Shown: positions 33,959 through 42,957 of the stretch, one piece after another
How the letters are laid out: each line of letters starts with the position of its first letter
Position numbering within the stretch: position 1 is the stretch's first letter
Notes under the pieces: generated by a model
What the model saw: only the letters and a program-made list of their open reading frames with translations
What the model was told of the DNA's origin: nothing
Databases searched by the model: none
Made by a program: the position numbers and the translations under genes
From: Terrisporobacter petrolearius
GTDB taxonomy: Bacteria; Bacillota; Clostridia; Peptostreptococcales; Peptostreptococcaceae
NCBI RefSeq assembly: GCF_020748185.1
Contig: NZ_JAHZMO010000024.1
Location: 1 to 49,922 of the forward strand
DNA: 49,922 bases
Direction: 5' to 3'

Positions 33959-34432
33959 TTATTTAATTCTATTGTTTATAGAAATATAAATATGAATTTC
34001 TTGATTTTGCATATCTTCTGTATTATTTTGATATTCTTCAAAATCACAAGAATACTTTCTATCTAAATCCATCTGCCATAATTTCATCCAAAACTCCCCT
34101 ACTGAATTTTGAACATCGCCATTTATAATAAATTTAGCATATTTTCCACTTGGGATTATTTTGCTTACTAATGGATTTTCTATTCTATCAATTTTGTTCA
34201 CTTCACAACAACAAAGAAAGTTATATGGCTGAGTAAAGTTTCCTTGGTAATCTGTATATAGCCCAATAGTTTTATTACCTTTTCTGTTTTTTATCTTTTC
34301 ATAATGACCTTTCATTAAAAATTCTTCCCATAATGTTTTAATATCTTCAACTAACTTATTGTTGTTATTAATAGTTTCTTTTATTAAACCTATAACTTGT
34401 TTCTCTTTTAAATTAACTATTTCATAATTCAT
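33959..34432 (-). CDS. GyrI-like effector-binding protein (stand-alone)
   Basis: 157 residues with the GyrI/BmrR-like fold: YEIVNLKEKQVIGLIKETIN at the start, GNKTIGLYTDYQGNFTQPYN, IIPSGKYAKFIINGDVQNSV and EIHIYISIN at the end. There is no DNA-binding domain, so it is a stand-alone ligand-binding or cyclopropanoid-hydrolase-like protein of the SRPBCC-unrelated GyrI superfamily. TAGGAGAATTGGTT places the start at the ATG at 34432, not the TTG two codons earlier. Three proteins in this window carry GyrI-like domains (also at 3678 and 18234). Confidence 0.8.
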   Translation of the reverse strand: MNYEIVNLKEKQVIGLIKETINNNNKLVEDIKTLWEEFLMKGHYEKIKNRKGNKTIGLYTDYQGNFTQPYNFLCCCEVNKIDRIENPLVSKIIPSGKYAKFIINGDVQNSVGEFWMKLWQMDLDRKYSCDFEEYQNNTEDMQNQEIHIYISINNRIK

Positions 34433-34638
34433 AACCAATTCTCCTATCTACTTTTTCTTAAAGTATATCTAAGGTGATAGACATGAGTGTGTCATATTAT
34501 AAATATTTATTAAAATAAAGTCAGAAAAAAATAGCATTGATATAGTATGAATTTCAAATATATAAAAACCATTTACTATAATTATTCCATAAATTGTAAT
34601 TTACCGTTCCACTTCATATCAAATTTGTCTTTTATTTA

Positions 34639-35645
34639 TTACAATAACTCACTTATGATATCCCTATATAGTTTCCATAAATTAGAACCAAAATTACTTA
34701 TTAGTATGGTACACGTATTTATCTCCCTATCAAAAGATGTTAGAAAACTAACCCCTGGATCGCATCCTTGCAAATATGGAATAAATATATCATCTGATAC
34801 TCTTTTTAACCAAATTCCATAACCATAACACTGCTCATCTACTTGTGGTGATAGCATTTTGGATAACATTTTATCTGAAAGTATTTTTCTATTCAATAGA
34901 TTCCCCCAAAATTTCTCAATATCTGAAACAGTCGTAAATACACCTCCTGCTCCAGTACCTTTTACATCTATACTATAAATATTACTATAGAATTCCTTTC
35001 TTTCATCATCATAAATATAGCCAGTAGCACATTTTGATGGTAGCCTATCAAGTTCATAATATCCTGTATTTAACATACTACAAGGTTTAAATATAATCTC
35101 TTCCAAATATTTATCAAACGGAATATTTAAAATATTTTCAATAATAAGACCTAAAACTACATACCCTGTATTATTATATTGGAATTTCTCTCCGCTCGGA
35201 TACATCATTGACTTATCTATGAAAAGTGGTAATATATCTAAAGTGGTAATATATCCATAGAATTTCTTATTTCATAGTTAGTATATTCTTTCCATAGTTC
35301 ACCATAATCTTCCATAACAGATTCATCAAAATAATCTGGAATTCCAGAAGTATGATTTAATAATTGATGAATTGTAATTTTAGGATTGATCTCTTTTAAA
35401 TCTATATCTAAAATATCACCGATACAATCATCAAAAACAAGTTTTCCATCTTCTATCAATTTTAGAATTGCTATTGCAACAAAAACTTTTCCTCCTGAAG
35501 CTATAGCAAATTTTGTATCAATTTCATTCGGTACACAATATGAAATACTTGCCAGTCCAAACGCTTTTTCTAAAATTATATTTTTACATTTTTTTATAAG
35601 TATTACTCCACTAAAATCTTTATCTATTATATCATTTATATTCAA
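34639..35645 (-). pseudogene. Serine hydrolase (beta-lactamase/PBP4* family) split by a 17-bp tandem duplication
   Basis: The first 135 codons (TTG start at 35645 after AAGGAG) contain FAIASGGKVF (Ser-x-x-Lys nucleophile) and INPKITIHQLLNHTSGIPDY. They end at TAG just after MDILPL. The remaining 189 residues continue in another frame (MMYPSGEKFQYNNTGYVVLG, with the Tyr-x-Asn motif, to DIISELL). At 35223-35256 a 17-base unit occurs twice in tandem. Removing one copy restores the frame as ILPLFIDKSMMYPSG, giving a protein of about 335 residues. The family includes esterases and D-aminopeptidases; the start has no signal peptide. Confidence 0.85.
35223..35256. repeat. 17-bp tandem duplication inside the serine hydrolase gene
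   Basis: Units aaagtggtaatatatct and aaagtggtaatatatcc lie head to tail and differ at the last base only. Seventeen is not a multiple of three, so the duplication shifts the frame. Confidence 0.9.
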
Positions 35646-35815
35646 CTAAATTTCTCCTTCCCCTAGTTTTAATATGATAAATCAATTATTAATCTTAAAT
35701 AATCAAATCTCTAAATTCCTATTTCGTACTATATATAAGTATGGATGTTAAGAAAAACACCTTAACTATCTGTACTTATTTTTATTATAAGTAAGTGAAT
35801 AATTGGTTTGACGTA

Positions 35816-36660
35816 ATTCCATTGGGTTATCGCACCCGTTAGATAAACTGTCAGCCATCCCCTTATTATAAGTATTTGATTAAACAGGTTGAAATCCTTT
35901 TAGGGCGTTCGTGTAACTAACGAAAATGAATAGTAATAAGTATGGGTGGAAAACAATTATAGAACTTTAAAACCGGAGGTTATTTATGATTAGCGTAGGT
36001 ATAGATGTTTCAAAAGAAAAAAGTACTGTATGCATTGTAAAACCATGTGGTTAGACTATAATAAAGCCATTTGAGGTTACACATGCAGAAAATGATTTAA
36101 ATAATCTTTTAACATTAATAAGTCGATTTGATGATGAAATAAAATTTGATAATATTACAAAGATGAGTTAAATATAATTTATTCAAAATTATAATAGATG
36201 ATCAAAAAAAATAGATACCGTCAAAGCGAGGATAAAGCTAAAAAGATTTATACTCTTGCTAAAGAAGGTATCTCTACTTTACCATCTCGTACCCCATCAA
36301 CCAAGATGTTGGTACATGAATCGGTAAAGATAATACGAGAAATTGAATCTACTCTCACAAAAATATCACCACGAATGCAAGAATTAGCCAAGCCCCTACC
36401 AGAATATAAAATTGTAAGATCCATGGGTGGCATTGGAGATGTAATTGCTCCAAGATTAATCGGAGAAATCGGTGATGTAAGACGTTTTCATAGTGCTAAA
36501 ATTCTAGTTTCGTACGCAGGTATCTATGCTCCACCATACCAGTCAGGAAAATTCATAGGAACAGATAGAAAAATGCACAACTAAAAACAAGAAATTAAAA
36601 ATATCTAATAATTTTTTAAAAAAGACTTGATTTTTATTAGCAGGTTTATCTATATAGTAT
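35816..36660 (+). mobile_element. Decayed IS110-family element
   Basis: Contains the N- and C-terminal parts of an IS110 transposase plus a 170-base structured-looking leader and a 75-base tail (cttgatttttattagcaggt). Ends are approximate because IS110 elements lack clear inverted repeats. The element cannot move, since its transposase is broken. Confidence 0.6.
35986..36584 (+). pseudogene. IS110-family transposase, broken
   Basis: ATG 35986 follows ACCGGAGGT. The RuvC-like (DEDD) N-terminus MISVGIDVSKEKSTVCIVK is intact to a TAG at 36052 (codon 23). The frame then continues FEVTHAENDLNNLLTLISRF and stops near 36165. A central deletion follows. From 36198 the C-terminal Tnp20 domain is readable (SMGGIGDVIAPRLIGEIGDV, SYAGIYAPPYQSGKF) but stops after DRKMHN, short of the conserved serine region's end. 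The transposase is therefore inactive. Confidence 0.85.
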
Positions 36661-36793
36661 CAAACGTTTCTTTATTTTGCATTATATAACAGTTGTAAAC
36701 TTTGACCATTTTATATATGTTATTAAATTTTTATTCTAATTAAATACTGTCTGTTAAATCATTGTAATATAAAAAAATGTGAGACTTCAATAT

Positions 36794-37723
36794 TTATATT
36801 ACCCTATAAAAAACTTCTTGAGCAAATAACATAGGTACATTTTTATTTCTTTCAAATATATCTCTATAGTTTTCTACAGGAACTTTCTGTTCTCCTACAT
36901 AGGTCGATACTTCTAGAGTTAGTCCTGGTTTTTTATAATTCTCAATAAACCAATCTTTATATCCACTACCTGTGACAGGTTGTTTTTCTTCTAATACATA
37001 TCCTGTCTCCTTAGATATTTTGCTAGCTATGGCCAAATCCCTTTCTATATTTAATTGATTATACTGATAGTAAATTATCTCTCCTGAAGAATGATAAGAA
37101 ATTGTCCCATCAAATAAGTATTTTTCTGTTAAACATTTTAAGGCATATGTTTCTGGTTCTGAGAAATAATACGGACCTTTATAAAGAGCATATTGTGGAT
37201 GGGTTACACTATCATCATCCGGGTACTTAGTTGGATAATTTCTATTTAAATCTACTCCATTTATATTAGCTTTCCAACGAGGAAACAATTCTTCTTTTAG
37301 ATAGGGTTTATATTTATACTCTGAAGGTATATATTTACCTCCGTTTATTACTAAATCTGCACCATCTGGATTAACTAATGGCACAAAAACAAAAGTTATA
37401 TATTGCAAAAGTTTATTAATACTCATATTATTTATACTTTTGTCCATTTTATATAATTTTAAAAGATAGTTGATTTGGTCTAATAGCAATATAGTTGTAA
37501 TAGCTTCTCTAGCATGATGAGTTCCTTGAATTAATATTTTTGTACTTCCTTTACCTATAGTTATAGATAGTATTGGTGTTCCTTGTACTGATTCCCCTAT
37601 TTTATTTAGACTTAATAATTTTTTATTATGCTTGCATAGATTATAAATAGCTTCGTTTATACTTTTTGAAAAGTGGCTGGATTGGTATAAGTTTATATAA
37701 CTTTTAATGCATCTATTTATCAT
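36794..37723 (-). CDS. M14 family zinc carboxypeptidase (gamma-D-glutamyl-diamino acid peptidase type)
   Basis: 309 residues. Zinc ligands are His70 and Glu73 in GTHHAREA and the third His in GTISYHSSGEI. The substrate-binding Arg is in GVDLNRNYPTKY and the catalytic Glu in GLTLEVSTYVG. These match the LytF/YqgT-like M14 peptidases that cut peptidoglycan stem peptides. There is no LysM or signal peptide, so it may act on recycled muropeptides inside the cell or in the forespore. GGAGTGATAAT precedes the ATG. A 60-base piece of the same gene recurs at 42987-43048. Confidence 0.9.
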   Translation of the reverse strand: MINRCIKSYINLYQSSHFSKSINEAIYNLCKHNKKLLSLNKIGESVQGTPILSITIGKGSTKILIQGTHHAREAITTILLLDQINYLLKLYKMDKSINNMSINKLLQYITFVFVPLVNPDGADLVINGGKYIPSEYKYKPYLKEELFPRWKANINGVDLNRNYPTKYPDDDSVTHPQYALYKGPYYFSEPETYALKCLTEKYLFDGTISYHSSGEIIYYQYNQLNIERDLAIASKISKETGYVLEEKQPVTGSGYKDWFIENYKKPGLTLEVSTYVGEQKVPVENYRDIFERNKNVPMLFAQEVFYRVI

Positions 37724-37829
37724 ATTATCACTCCATTATTACATTTTTTATGCATATATAATATATATTCTATGATATTTAAATAAATTCACTGTGTGTA
37801 TAGATGACTTATAAATTACAATCATTAAA

Positions 37830-38311
37830 CTAAGAATTATTATTCAAAGCCTGAATAAACTTATATCTCTCATTTTCACTAGCAAAAACATGAGTTGGCA
37901 CCATAAAAAGAAGTACCTTTATTTTGCCAAGTACTACTATAGTATTATTTTTTAAAATAACCTTTTTCATATCATTAAGGTCAATTTCTTTAGTTGTATT
38001 ATTAATATAATATAAAACACCATAATCTTCTAATCTTATTTACTACTCACTCAGATATTTCTGATTTTTCTTTAAAAATTTTTCACTATGTTTCAAATAA
38101 TATTTTTTATAAAAAGAATTGTTTTTTACAAATATGCAAAAACCTATGACCATTAAAATATAAATGGACGCGTTTATTATAGCTATTTTCTAATATCCAT
38201 ATTGTATAATTTTTAATACTTGATATACTCCCCAAAACAGCTACAAACAATTTAGCTTTAATAAAAAAAATATGCATAATCATCAAAACTAAATTCATAT
38301 TCATCGATTAT
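37830..38311 (-). pseudogene. YcxB-like membrane protein, multiply frameshifted
   Basis: Fragments in three frames line up as one YcxB-like protein: YEFSFDDYAYFFY (stop), SIKNYTIWILENSYNKRV, ILMVIGFCIFVKNNSFYKKY and YLKHSEKFLKKNQKYLSE (stops), then EDYGVLYYINNTTKEIDLND and VLLFMVPTHVFASENERYKF to TAG 37832-37830. The last part is the YcxB C-terminal domain. AAGGAAAACA precedes an ATA at 38311. A 65-codon frame inside it is a shadow. Confidence 0.6.
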
Positions 38312-38327
38312 TGTTTTCCTTCAAAAT

Positions 38328-38363
38328 AAAAAATAGTTAATACTTTATTATTAACTATTTTTT
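38328..38363. terminator. Hairpin terminator
   Basis: Perfect stem aaaaaatagttaa with ttaactatttttt, upstream of the broken YcxB gene and downstream of the broken XRE gene. Confidence 0.75.
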
Positions 38364-38479
38364 ATTTATGTATTAAATGTTTTTGTGCATTTTGTACTGC
38401 TGTTTCAATAAGTGTTGTTGCTGAATTGCGATTTAAAGGAAATACCCTTTTGTGATAAATAGAACAATAACCGTTAGTA

Positions 38480-38660
38480 CTATGTAACAAATTCAAATAT
38501 AAATAATTCTTCAACAGGAGTATTTAATTCCTTTGAAATTCTAACAGCTAATTCAAGTGAAGGATTGTATTTTCCATTCTCTAAACGAGCGATAGTTTCT
38601 CTTCTAACATTAACTTTATTAACTAATTATTCTTGAGTTAATTCTTTAAATTACTAATAA
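38480..38660 (-). pseudogene. XRE family regulator, broken
   Basis: Reads ELTQE, stop, [20 protein letters not shown] and [20 protein letters not shown] to TAG 38482-38480, the YozG/ImmR-like small XRE type. The start is missing and one nonsense codon interrupts helix 2. It follows a small membrane protein gene by about 30 bases, the usual partner of this regulator type, here in reverse order. Confidence 0.65.
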
Positions 38661-38686
38661 ATTTCTTAGTATCCTAAATCAAATTT

Positions 38687-38944
38687 TTAAATTAAGAATG
38701 CCCATAAATTCATTGATATTGCAAAAGTAAGTGCTATTATCAAGACTTGCAATCTGTAAAGTGTTAGTGAATCTACTGTAAATAACCTAATTAATACACT
38801 TGATACAATAGCTAGTACAAAACCTATATAAAGTGCTATCATACCTGCTCTACGCTTATTATAAATTAAGCGTTCATCTTCATAATCACCTAGCCTGTAC
38901 CGCCAACAATTAGCAAAACTATCAAAGAATCCAAAATATTTCAC
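38687..38944 (-). CDS. Small two-helix membrane protein (partner of XRE remnant)
   Basis: 85 residues beginning at a GTG: KYFGFFDSFANCWRYRLGDY, a basic link (DEDERLIYNKRRAG-like), then two membrane helices (GMIALYIGFVLAIVSSVLI and LQVLIIALTFAISMNLWAFL). The ERLIYNKRRAG segment is typical of small membrane proteins encoded with YozG-like XRE regulators. No good ribosome site precedes the GTG, and a stop closes the frame just upstream, so the N-terminus may be damaged. Confidence 0.5.
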   Translation of the reverse strand: MKYFGFFDSFANCWRYRLGDYEDERLIYNKRRAGMIALYIGFVLAIVSSVLIRLFTVDSLTLYRLQVLIIALTFAISMNLWAFLI

Positions 38945-39028
38945 AAGATAAATTTATAAGTCTAACAAGCCATTTGAATTTTACCTAGCAACGTATTAAA
39001 ATTTTGAACTACAAATTAAATATAATTA

Positions 39029-39757
39029 TTATTTTAAAAGCAAAATAATAATTATACATTCAATTGGAAACATTAACTTACTATTATTACCCCTAGAATA
39101 CAATACACAATTAATAGAAACTAACTGCTTCGAGAATACACCATGAATTACCTCTAAAGAATCTCCTTCACTTATAAATGAATCAGAGTCTATTTTCACC
39201 TTAACTTCTCGTTTATTTGTATAATCTGTAATCACTACTTTATAATAACTTCTATTAAACCTTGTTCTATGTTCATATATACCAGTGCAGGTGCCATTTA
39301 TAGATGTAAATACATTAAATATATTTTCTAAAAGAGCAAAAGAATTTTGCAATATAAAATATATAAATAATAATTCAAAAAATCCAATTGTAGGGCTTCT
39401 AAGTATGATCGTATTCAGTAGTATATATAATATGTTTACAATAATTTCTACTTTTCTATATTTAAATTCTACCCTCTCTTTTTTATCATGCCAAGCTTTA
39501 AATCTCCACAATATGCTATTAATATTATCTTTAGTGTTTAAATTTGATAATTTATCTATCTCACATGCTTTATAATATAACTTTCTAGCATAAAATATCA
39601 ATCCACTAGTAATCAGCATTAATAAGCTTGTTAGAAGTAGACTTTTATCCCCTGTTATATAAATAATAAACATAGAAAAAATTATAGTAACTAAGATATT
39701 TAATTTATAGGCAAAAATATTTTCATTTATTGTCTCTTGGCATACTTCATTTTCCAC
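39029..39757 (-). CDS. Multi-pass membrane protein, unknown
   Basis: 242 residues. Helices lie at about 17-34, 40-56, 105-120 and 127-147, followed by an external or cytosolic beta-rich domain (about 155-225: GTCTGIYEHRTRFNRSYYKV, VKVKIDSDSFISEGDSLEVI) and a last hydrophobic tail. The soluble part resembles NfeD/OB-like barrels but I cannot confirm it. It starts at GTG nine bases after the stop of the small membrane gene upstream, with no strong ribosome site, so it is translationally coupled. Unknown family. Confidence 0.65.
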   Translation of the reverse strand: MENEVCQETINENIFAYKLNILVTIIFSMFIIYITGDKSLLLTSLLMLITSGLIFYARKLYYKACEIDKLSNLNTKDNINSILWRFKAWHDKKERVEFKYRKVEIIVNILYILLNTIILRSPTIGFFELLFIYFILQNSFALLENIFNVFTSINGTCTGIYEHRTRFNRSYYKVVITDYTNKREVKVKIDSDSFISEGDSLEVIHGVFSKQLVSINCVLYSRGNNSKLMFPIECIIIILLLK

Positions 39758-39766
39758 TGTTATTAG

Positions 39767-39991
39767 TTATTTTTCACTAGTTTTTATACAAAAATATGAA
39801 ACTCCCATAAAGATTATTTGAAAAATAATATAATAAATTTCTTCTCCTTCAGGAATTTCTCTAATAATATTAAATATTTTTATATTCTCATTTAATAAGC
39901 CCATATTTGTTAGAGTTTTTATAGGATAAATCAAAAATATACCATATATAAAATATAATATCTTACATACCCCATCTAATGAATTTTTCAT
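39767..39991 (-). CDS. Small membrane protein, unknown, coupled to the gene at 39029
   Basis: 74 residues with two hydrophobic helices (ILYFIYGIFLIYPI and IYYIIFQIIFMGVSYFCI) separated by a polar loop (NENIKIFNIIREIPEGEE). GGGGGAT precedes the ATG. It is the first gene of a two-gene unit. No family recognised. Confidence 0.55.
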   Translation of the reverse strand: MKNSLDGVCKILYFIYGIFLIYPIKTLTNMGLLNENIKIFNIIREIPEGEEIYYIIFQIIFMGVSYFCIKTSEK

Positions 39992-40097
39992 GCTTATCCC
40001 CCATTAATACTTCTTTAAATTCCTATTCATAATATAGTAATAAACGTTTATTTATTTCCAATTATATAATAATTGTGAACTGTTCCTTTGTAACTAA

Positions 40098-40650
40098 TTA
40101 TTCAACCTCTAATTCTTTACCATTTTTATCAAAATATTTACAATCAAAATCTATTGATTTTTTTTGTTCATCATCTGATAATACATTCTTTAGTAAGACC
40201 ATTGATGGTTTGCCAATTTTCAGCTTTTCATTGAATATGTGGTTATTTATTGACATCTCTACAGTAGAAACATTACTTCCATGTATGCCAAATGCTTATT
40301 ATCTAGTCCATCATTATGATTATATCTAACTGCAAAATTAGTTACTCCTAGACCATCTTGCCCAACACCCTCTACTTTATTCTCAGTCATTATATAATCT
40401 TCTTTTTTATTTTTTTCGCATACAAGATATCCTTGTCCAGTATCTAATACAAAACTACCATTTTGGAATTATCAATATGTACATTATCTAAAATAGTTAG
40501 ATTATCATTGCCAATAACATCTAAAAAATCACCTTCATTTAAGTATTGTTATATTTCTCCCTCTGTGTTGCCTATTGTATCATTATTGGTACAACCTGTT
40601 ATAAATATTATTGATAGAATCGCATTAATTAGTATTATAATTTTTTTCAT
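40098..40650 (-). pseudogene. Lipoprotein gene, broken by a nonsense codon and two frameshifts
   Basis: ATG at 40650 begins a lipoprotein signal (KKIIILINAILSIIFITGC, lipobox ITGC), then TNNDTIGNTEGE and a TAA. It continues QYLNEGDFLDVIGNDNLT and DNVHIDNSK, shifts frame (GSFVLDTGQGYLVCEKN, ENKVEGVGQDGLGVTNFAVR), and shifts again (GSNVSTVEMSINNHIFNEKL, KSIDFDCKYFDKNGKELEVE) to TAA 40100-40098. About 180 residues. Function unknown. The plus-strand frames annotated over it are shadows. Confidence 0.7.
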
Positions 40651-40651
40651 T

Positions 40652-41071
40652 TTATTCTTCACTACTCTTTTGATTTCGCAACATACCACATTTATCTTCT
40701 GACAAATACTCAAATTTATGTTTGCTATATAGCAAATCAGCAGGATTATTTGCTATTAAACAAATATAGCTATCCTCATATGTATTTTTCTCAAAGTAAT
40801 TATCCAGCTCTTTCATTATCAAATCTGCTAATCCTTTTCTACGATAGTTTTCATCTACCATAATGTCGCTTACCACATAGGTTATGCCACCATCACCTAC
40901 TATTCTTCCAAAAGCAATTAATTTATCTTCATCATATATTGATGCTGTAAATAGTGAGTTTTGCAAAGCTATCTCACTTCTTTGTAAATCCTTACTCCCC
41001 ATGCCTGAACGCAATCTTAGACTTACATAGTCTTTTGCAGTTGGTACTTCATAAATAAGTTGTATATCCAT
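40652..41071 (-). CDS. GNAT family N-acetyltransferase
   Basis: 139 residues. The acetyl-CoA site VSDIMVDENYRRKGLADLIM (pattern V-x-x-x-x-R-R-x-G-x-A) is at about residues 66-88, preceded by IAFGRIVGDGGITYVV. The fold is complete for a short GNAT. The substrate cannot be predicted. The start at 41071 follows TGAGGTGAATT. Its stop is two bases before the start of a broken lipoprotein gene, which was once in the same operon. Confidence 0.88.
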   Translation of the reverse strand: MDIQLIYEVPTAKDYVSLRLRSGMGSKDLQRSEIALQNSLFTASIYDEDKLIAFGRIVGDGGITYVVSDIMVDENYRRKGLADLIMKELDNYFEKNTYEDSYICLIANNPADLLYSKHKFEYLSEDKCGMLRNQKSSEE

Positions 41072-41324
41072 AATTCACCTCAACTAAAATTCTTATTTAA
41101 CTATTTCCTAATTATAATCAAATTGTATACTTAAATTATAATTTGATACTATCTCTATATAAAAGAGTATTTTGATAATATTTTAGCATTTATAGATAAA
41201 TATACGAAGCAATAAAGTAAAAAAATAAGAAATTGCCATCCTTCTCAAGTTGGGAACTTCTTATCTTTTATTTGTTTAAGGTATTGCCTACTTTGACAAT
41301 ATTTTGAAATTATAAAATATTATA

Positions 41325-41546
41325 TTATACTTTATGATTAATCATTATATCTTTAACTTCCTCTAGAAACTCAGGATTTATTAGCTCTAGCATTCTTGGA
41401 ATAAAGTTTTTCATATATTCTTTATCAAAAGTTCCTTCACTTTGCCTTGCAAAACTTTCACTTAGTAAGTCTTTTGCTTTATCTTGATTTTCTAACTTTA
41501 CTCTTGCAATTATGAAATTTAAAAATCTTTCTTGGCCACTATTCAT
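41325..41546 (-). CDS. Small helical protein, unknown
   Basis: About 73 residues starting MNSGQERFLNFIIARVKLEN, then DKAKDLLSESFARQSEGTFD, FIPRMLELINPEFLEEVKDI. I recall similar small clostridial proteins with the GQERFxNFI and EGTFDKxY motifs; function unknown. AAAAGGAAATGAACATA gives a start at 41546. Longer starts at 41588 (site too close) and 41606 (no site) are possible. Monocistronic, followed by a weak hairpin at about 41227-41265. Confidence 0.6.
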   Translation of the reverse strand: MNSGQERFLNFIIARVKLENQDKAKDLLSESFARQSEGTFDKEYMKNFIPRMLELINPEFLEEVKDIMINHKV

Positions 41547-41749
41547 TATGTTCATTTCCTTTTCAAGTCTATCATACTGATAAATCATATACTCCCAAAC
41601 TATCATTTATGATAGTAAATATCAAAAATGTACGTACTTGCGTAAAGTAATTATTCTTTTATAATAGATATTAAATATAAGGTTGTCAATTAACTGTTAT
41701 AATATAGTTGTTGTATATAAATAAAAAACATTAAATAGGGGGAATTTTT

Positions 41750-42397
41750 ATGAATAGAGAATTACCAATGCAAAAAAAATATGATAGATTAGGTCCAAAT
41801 GTTGTTAAATCATTAAAAGAAAGACATTTTGATGCATGTTATTGCACTACATCTCAAGAAGCACTTGAAAAACTTTTGGAATTAATACCAAAGGAAGATG
41901 TTGTATCTTGGGGTGGATCTCAAACTTTATCTGAATTAAATATTCAAGAAACTTTAAAAGAAAAAGGATTTGAGGTAATAGATAGGGATTTAGGTAAAAC
42001 CCTAGAAGAAAGAATGGATTTAATGCGTAAAGCCTTACTTTGTGATACTTTCCTTATGAGTAGCAATGCAATTAGCGAAGATGGTCAATTATTTAATATA
42101 GATGGAAATGGAAATAGAGTTGCAGCCATGTGTTTTGGACCTAAAAGCGTTATAGTTATAGCTGGTATGAACAAAGTTGTAAAAAGCGCTGAGGATGCTT
42201 ACACTAGAGCAAGAACAATTGCTGCTCCAGCAAATACTCAAAGATTTGATGGATGTAAAACACCTTGTTATATAAATGGTGCTTGCTCAGATTGCAAGAG
42301 TCCAGATAGTATATGTGCCTATATGGTAGCAACTAGAATCTCTCGTCCAGCGAATAAGATTAAAGTAATTTTAGTAGGTGAAAATTTAGGAATGTAA
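41750..42397 (+). CDS. LUD-domain lactate utilization-like protein (LutC/DUF162 type)
   Basis: 215 residues. LUD-domain motifs: YCTTSQEALEKLLELIPKED, VSWGGSQTLSELNIQETLKE, LMSSNAISEDGQLFNIDGNG, MCFGPKSVIVIAGMNKVV. The C-terminus has a Cys cluster (CKTPCYINGACSDCKSPDSI, then CAYM) that could bind iron-sulphur or zinc. LutC works with LutA and LutB in lactate oxidation, but those are absent here; stand-alone members are common in Clostridia. A strong TAGGGGGAATTT site precedes the ATG. A long perfect hairpin follows. Confidence 0.9.
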   Translation: MNRELPMQKKYDRLGPNVVKSLKERHFDACYCTTSQEALEKLLELIPKEDVVSWGGSQTLSELNIQETLKEKGFEVIDRDLGKTLEERMDLMRKALLCDTFLMSSNAISEDGQLFNIDGNGNRVAAMCFGPKSVIVIAGMNKVVKSAEDAYTRARTIAAPANTQRFDGCKTPCYINGACSDCKSPDSICAYMVATRISRPANKIKVILVGENLGM

Positions 42398-42463
42398 TTA
42401 CCTTAAATTACTTCGTAATGTATTAAAATTTCTAACTTATCTATATTGTATTATTCTATCCTT

Positions 42464-42507
42464 GCAATTTAAAACGTATCACTTAATTGTGATACGTTTT
42501 AAATTGC
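42464..42507. terminator. Terminator of the LUD gene (extended hairpin family 1)
   Basis: A perfect 19-base stem: gcaatttaaaacgtatcac pairs with gtgatacgttttaaattgc around ttaatt. The core matches the other family copies with one CG pair missing. Confidence 0.85.
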
Positions 42508-42568
42508 ACTATTAATCAAAATTAGTATCCTTATTTATGAGATATTAACTGTTATTTATTCTAAATAA

Positions 42569-42957
42569 CTAAACTTCATTCTTTTGAGCTATTTTTTCTG
42601 TGATTCTTTGATCTATTTCTTTCTTCAGTTCTTTTAAATAAGGAGATAATTCCACCTTATCCGAACCATAAGTAAACTGTAAGTCATATTCTAACGGAAT
42701 CCAAGTACTAATATCCACCTCGTTATGTTAAATGACTGCTTCTAAATTATCTAATGCTTTGTAAAGCTTTACTTCATCAGTCTAATGTTAATTCATTTCC
42801 TTTAAAAGTTCTGTTAATTCATTACGCATTAATAATGCCATTAATGCCTATGTTCTGCTACACTTTCATGGCGTCCGCTTGATGTCCATGAGTGCCTAGT
42901 ATTGCATTTTAGTTTTTCTGCTACTGTTAATATTTCTAGAAATGTTGCTGTATTCAT
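42569..42957 (-). pseudogene. HD-domain hydrolase (YfbR-like), broken
   Basis: ATG at 42957 reads MNTATFLEILTVAEKLKCNT, RHSWTSSGRHESVAEH (the HD-family His region), then a stop and frame shift with lost sequence. Later DEVKLYKALDNLEAVI, EVDISTWIPLEYDLQFTYGS and LSPYLKELKKEIDQRI are readable to TAG 42571-42569. The middle containing the HD doublet is deleted. Such proteins are 5'-nucleotidases or similar phosphohydrolases. Confidence 0.7.

Noticed and set aside
35816..35985. A riboswitch or T-box at this GC-richer stretch
   Set aside because: No T-box sequence or known aptamer core; it is better explained as the leader of the IS110 element.
38107..38304. A 65-residue minus-strand protein
   Set aside because: It reads the broken YcxB-like gene mostly in the wrong frame; no ribosome site and no family likeness.
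40075..40702. Two plus-strand frames of 84 and 79 codons
   Set aside because: They are antisense to the broken lipoprotein gene, which has a signal peptide and readable pieces in order.
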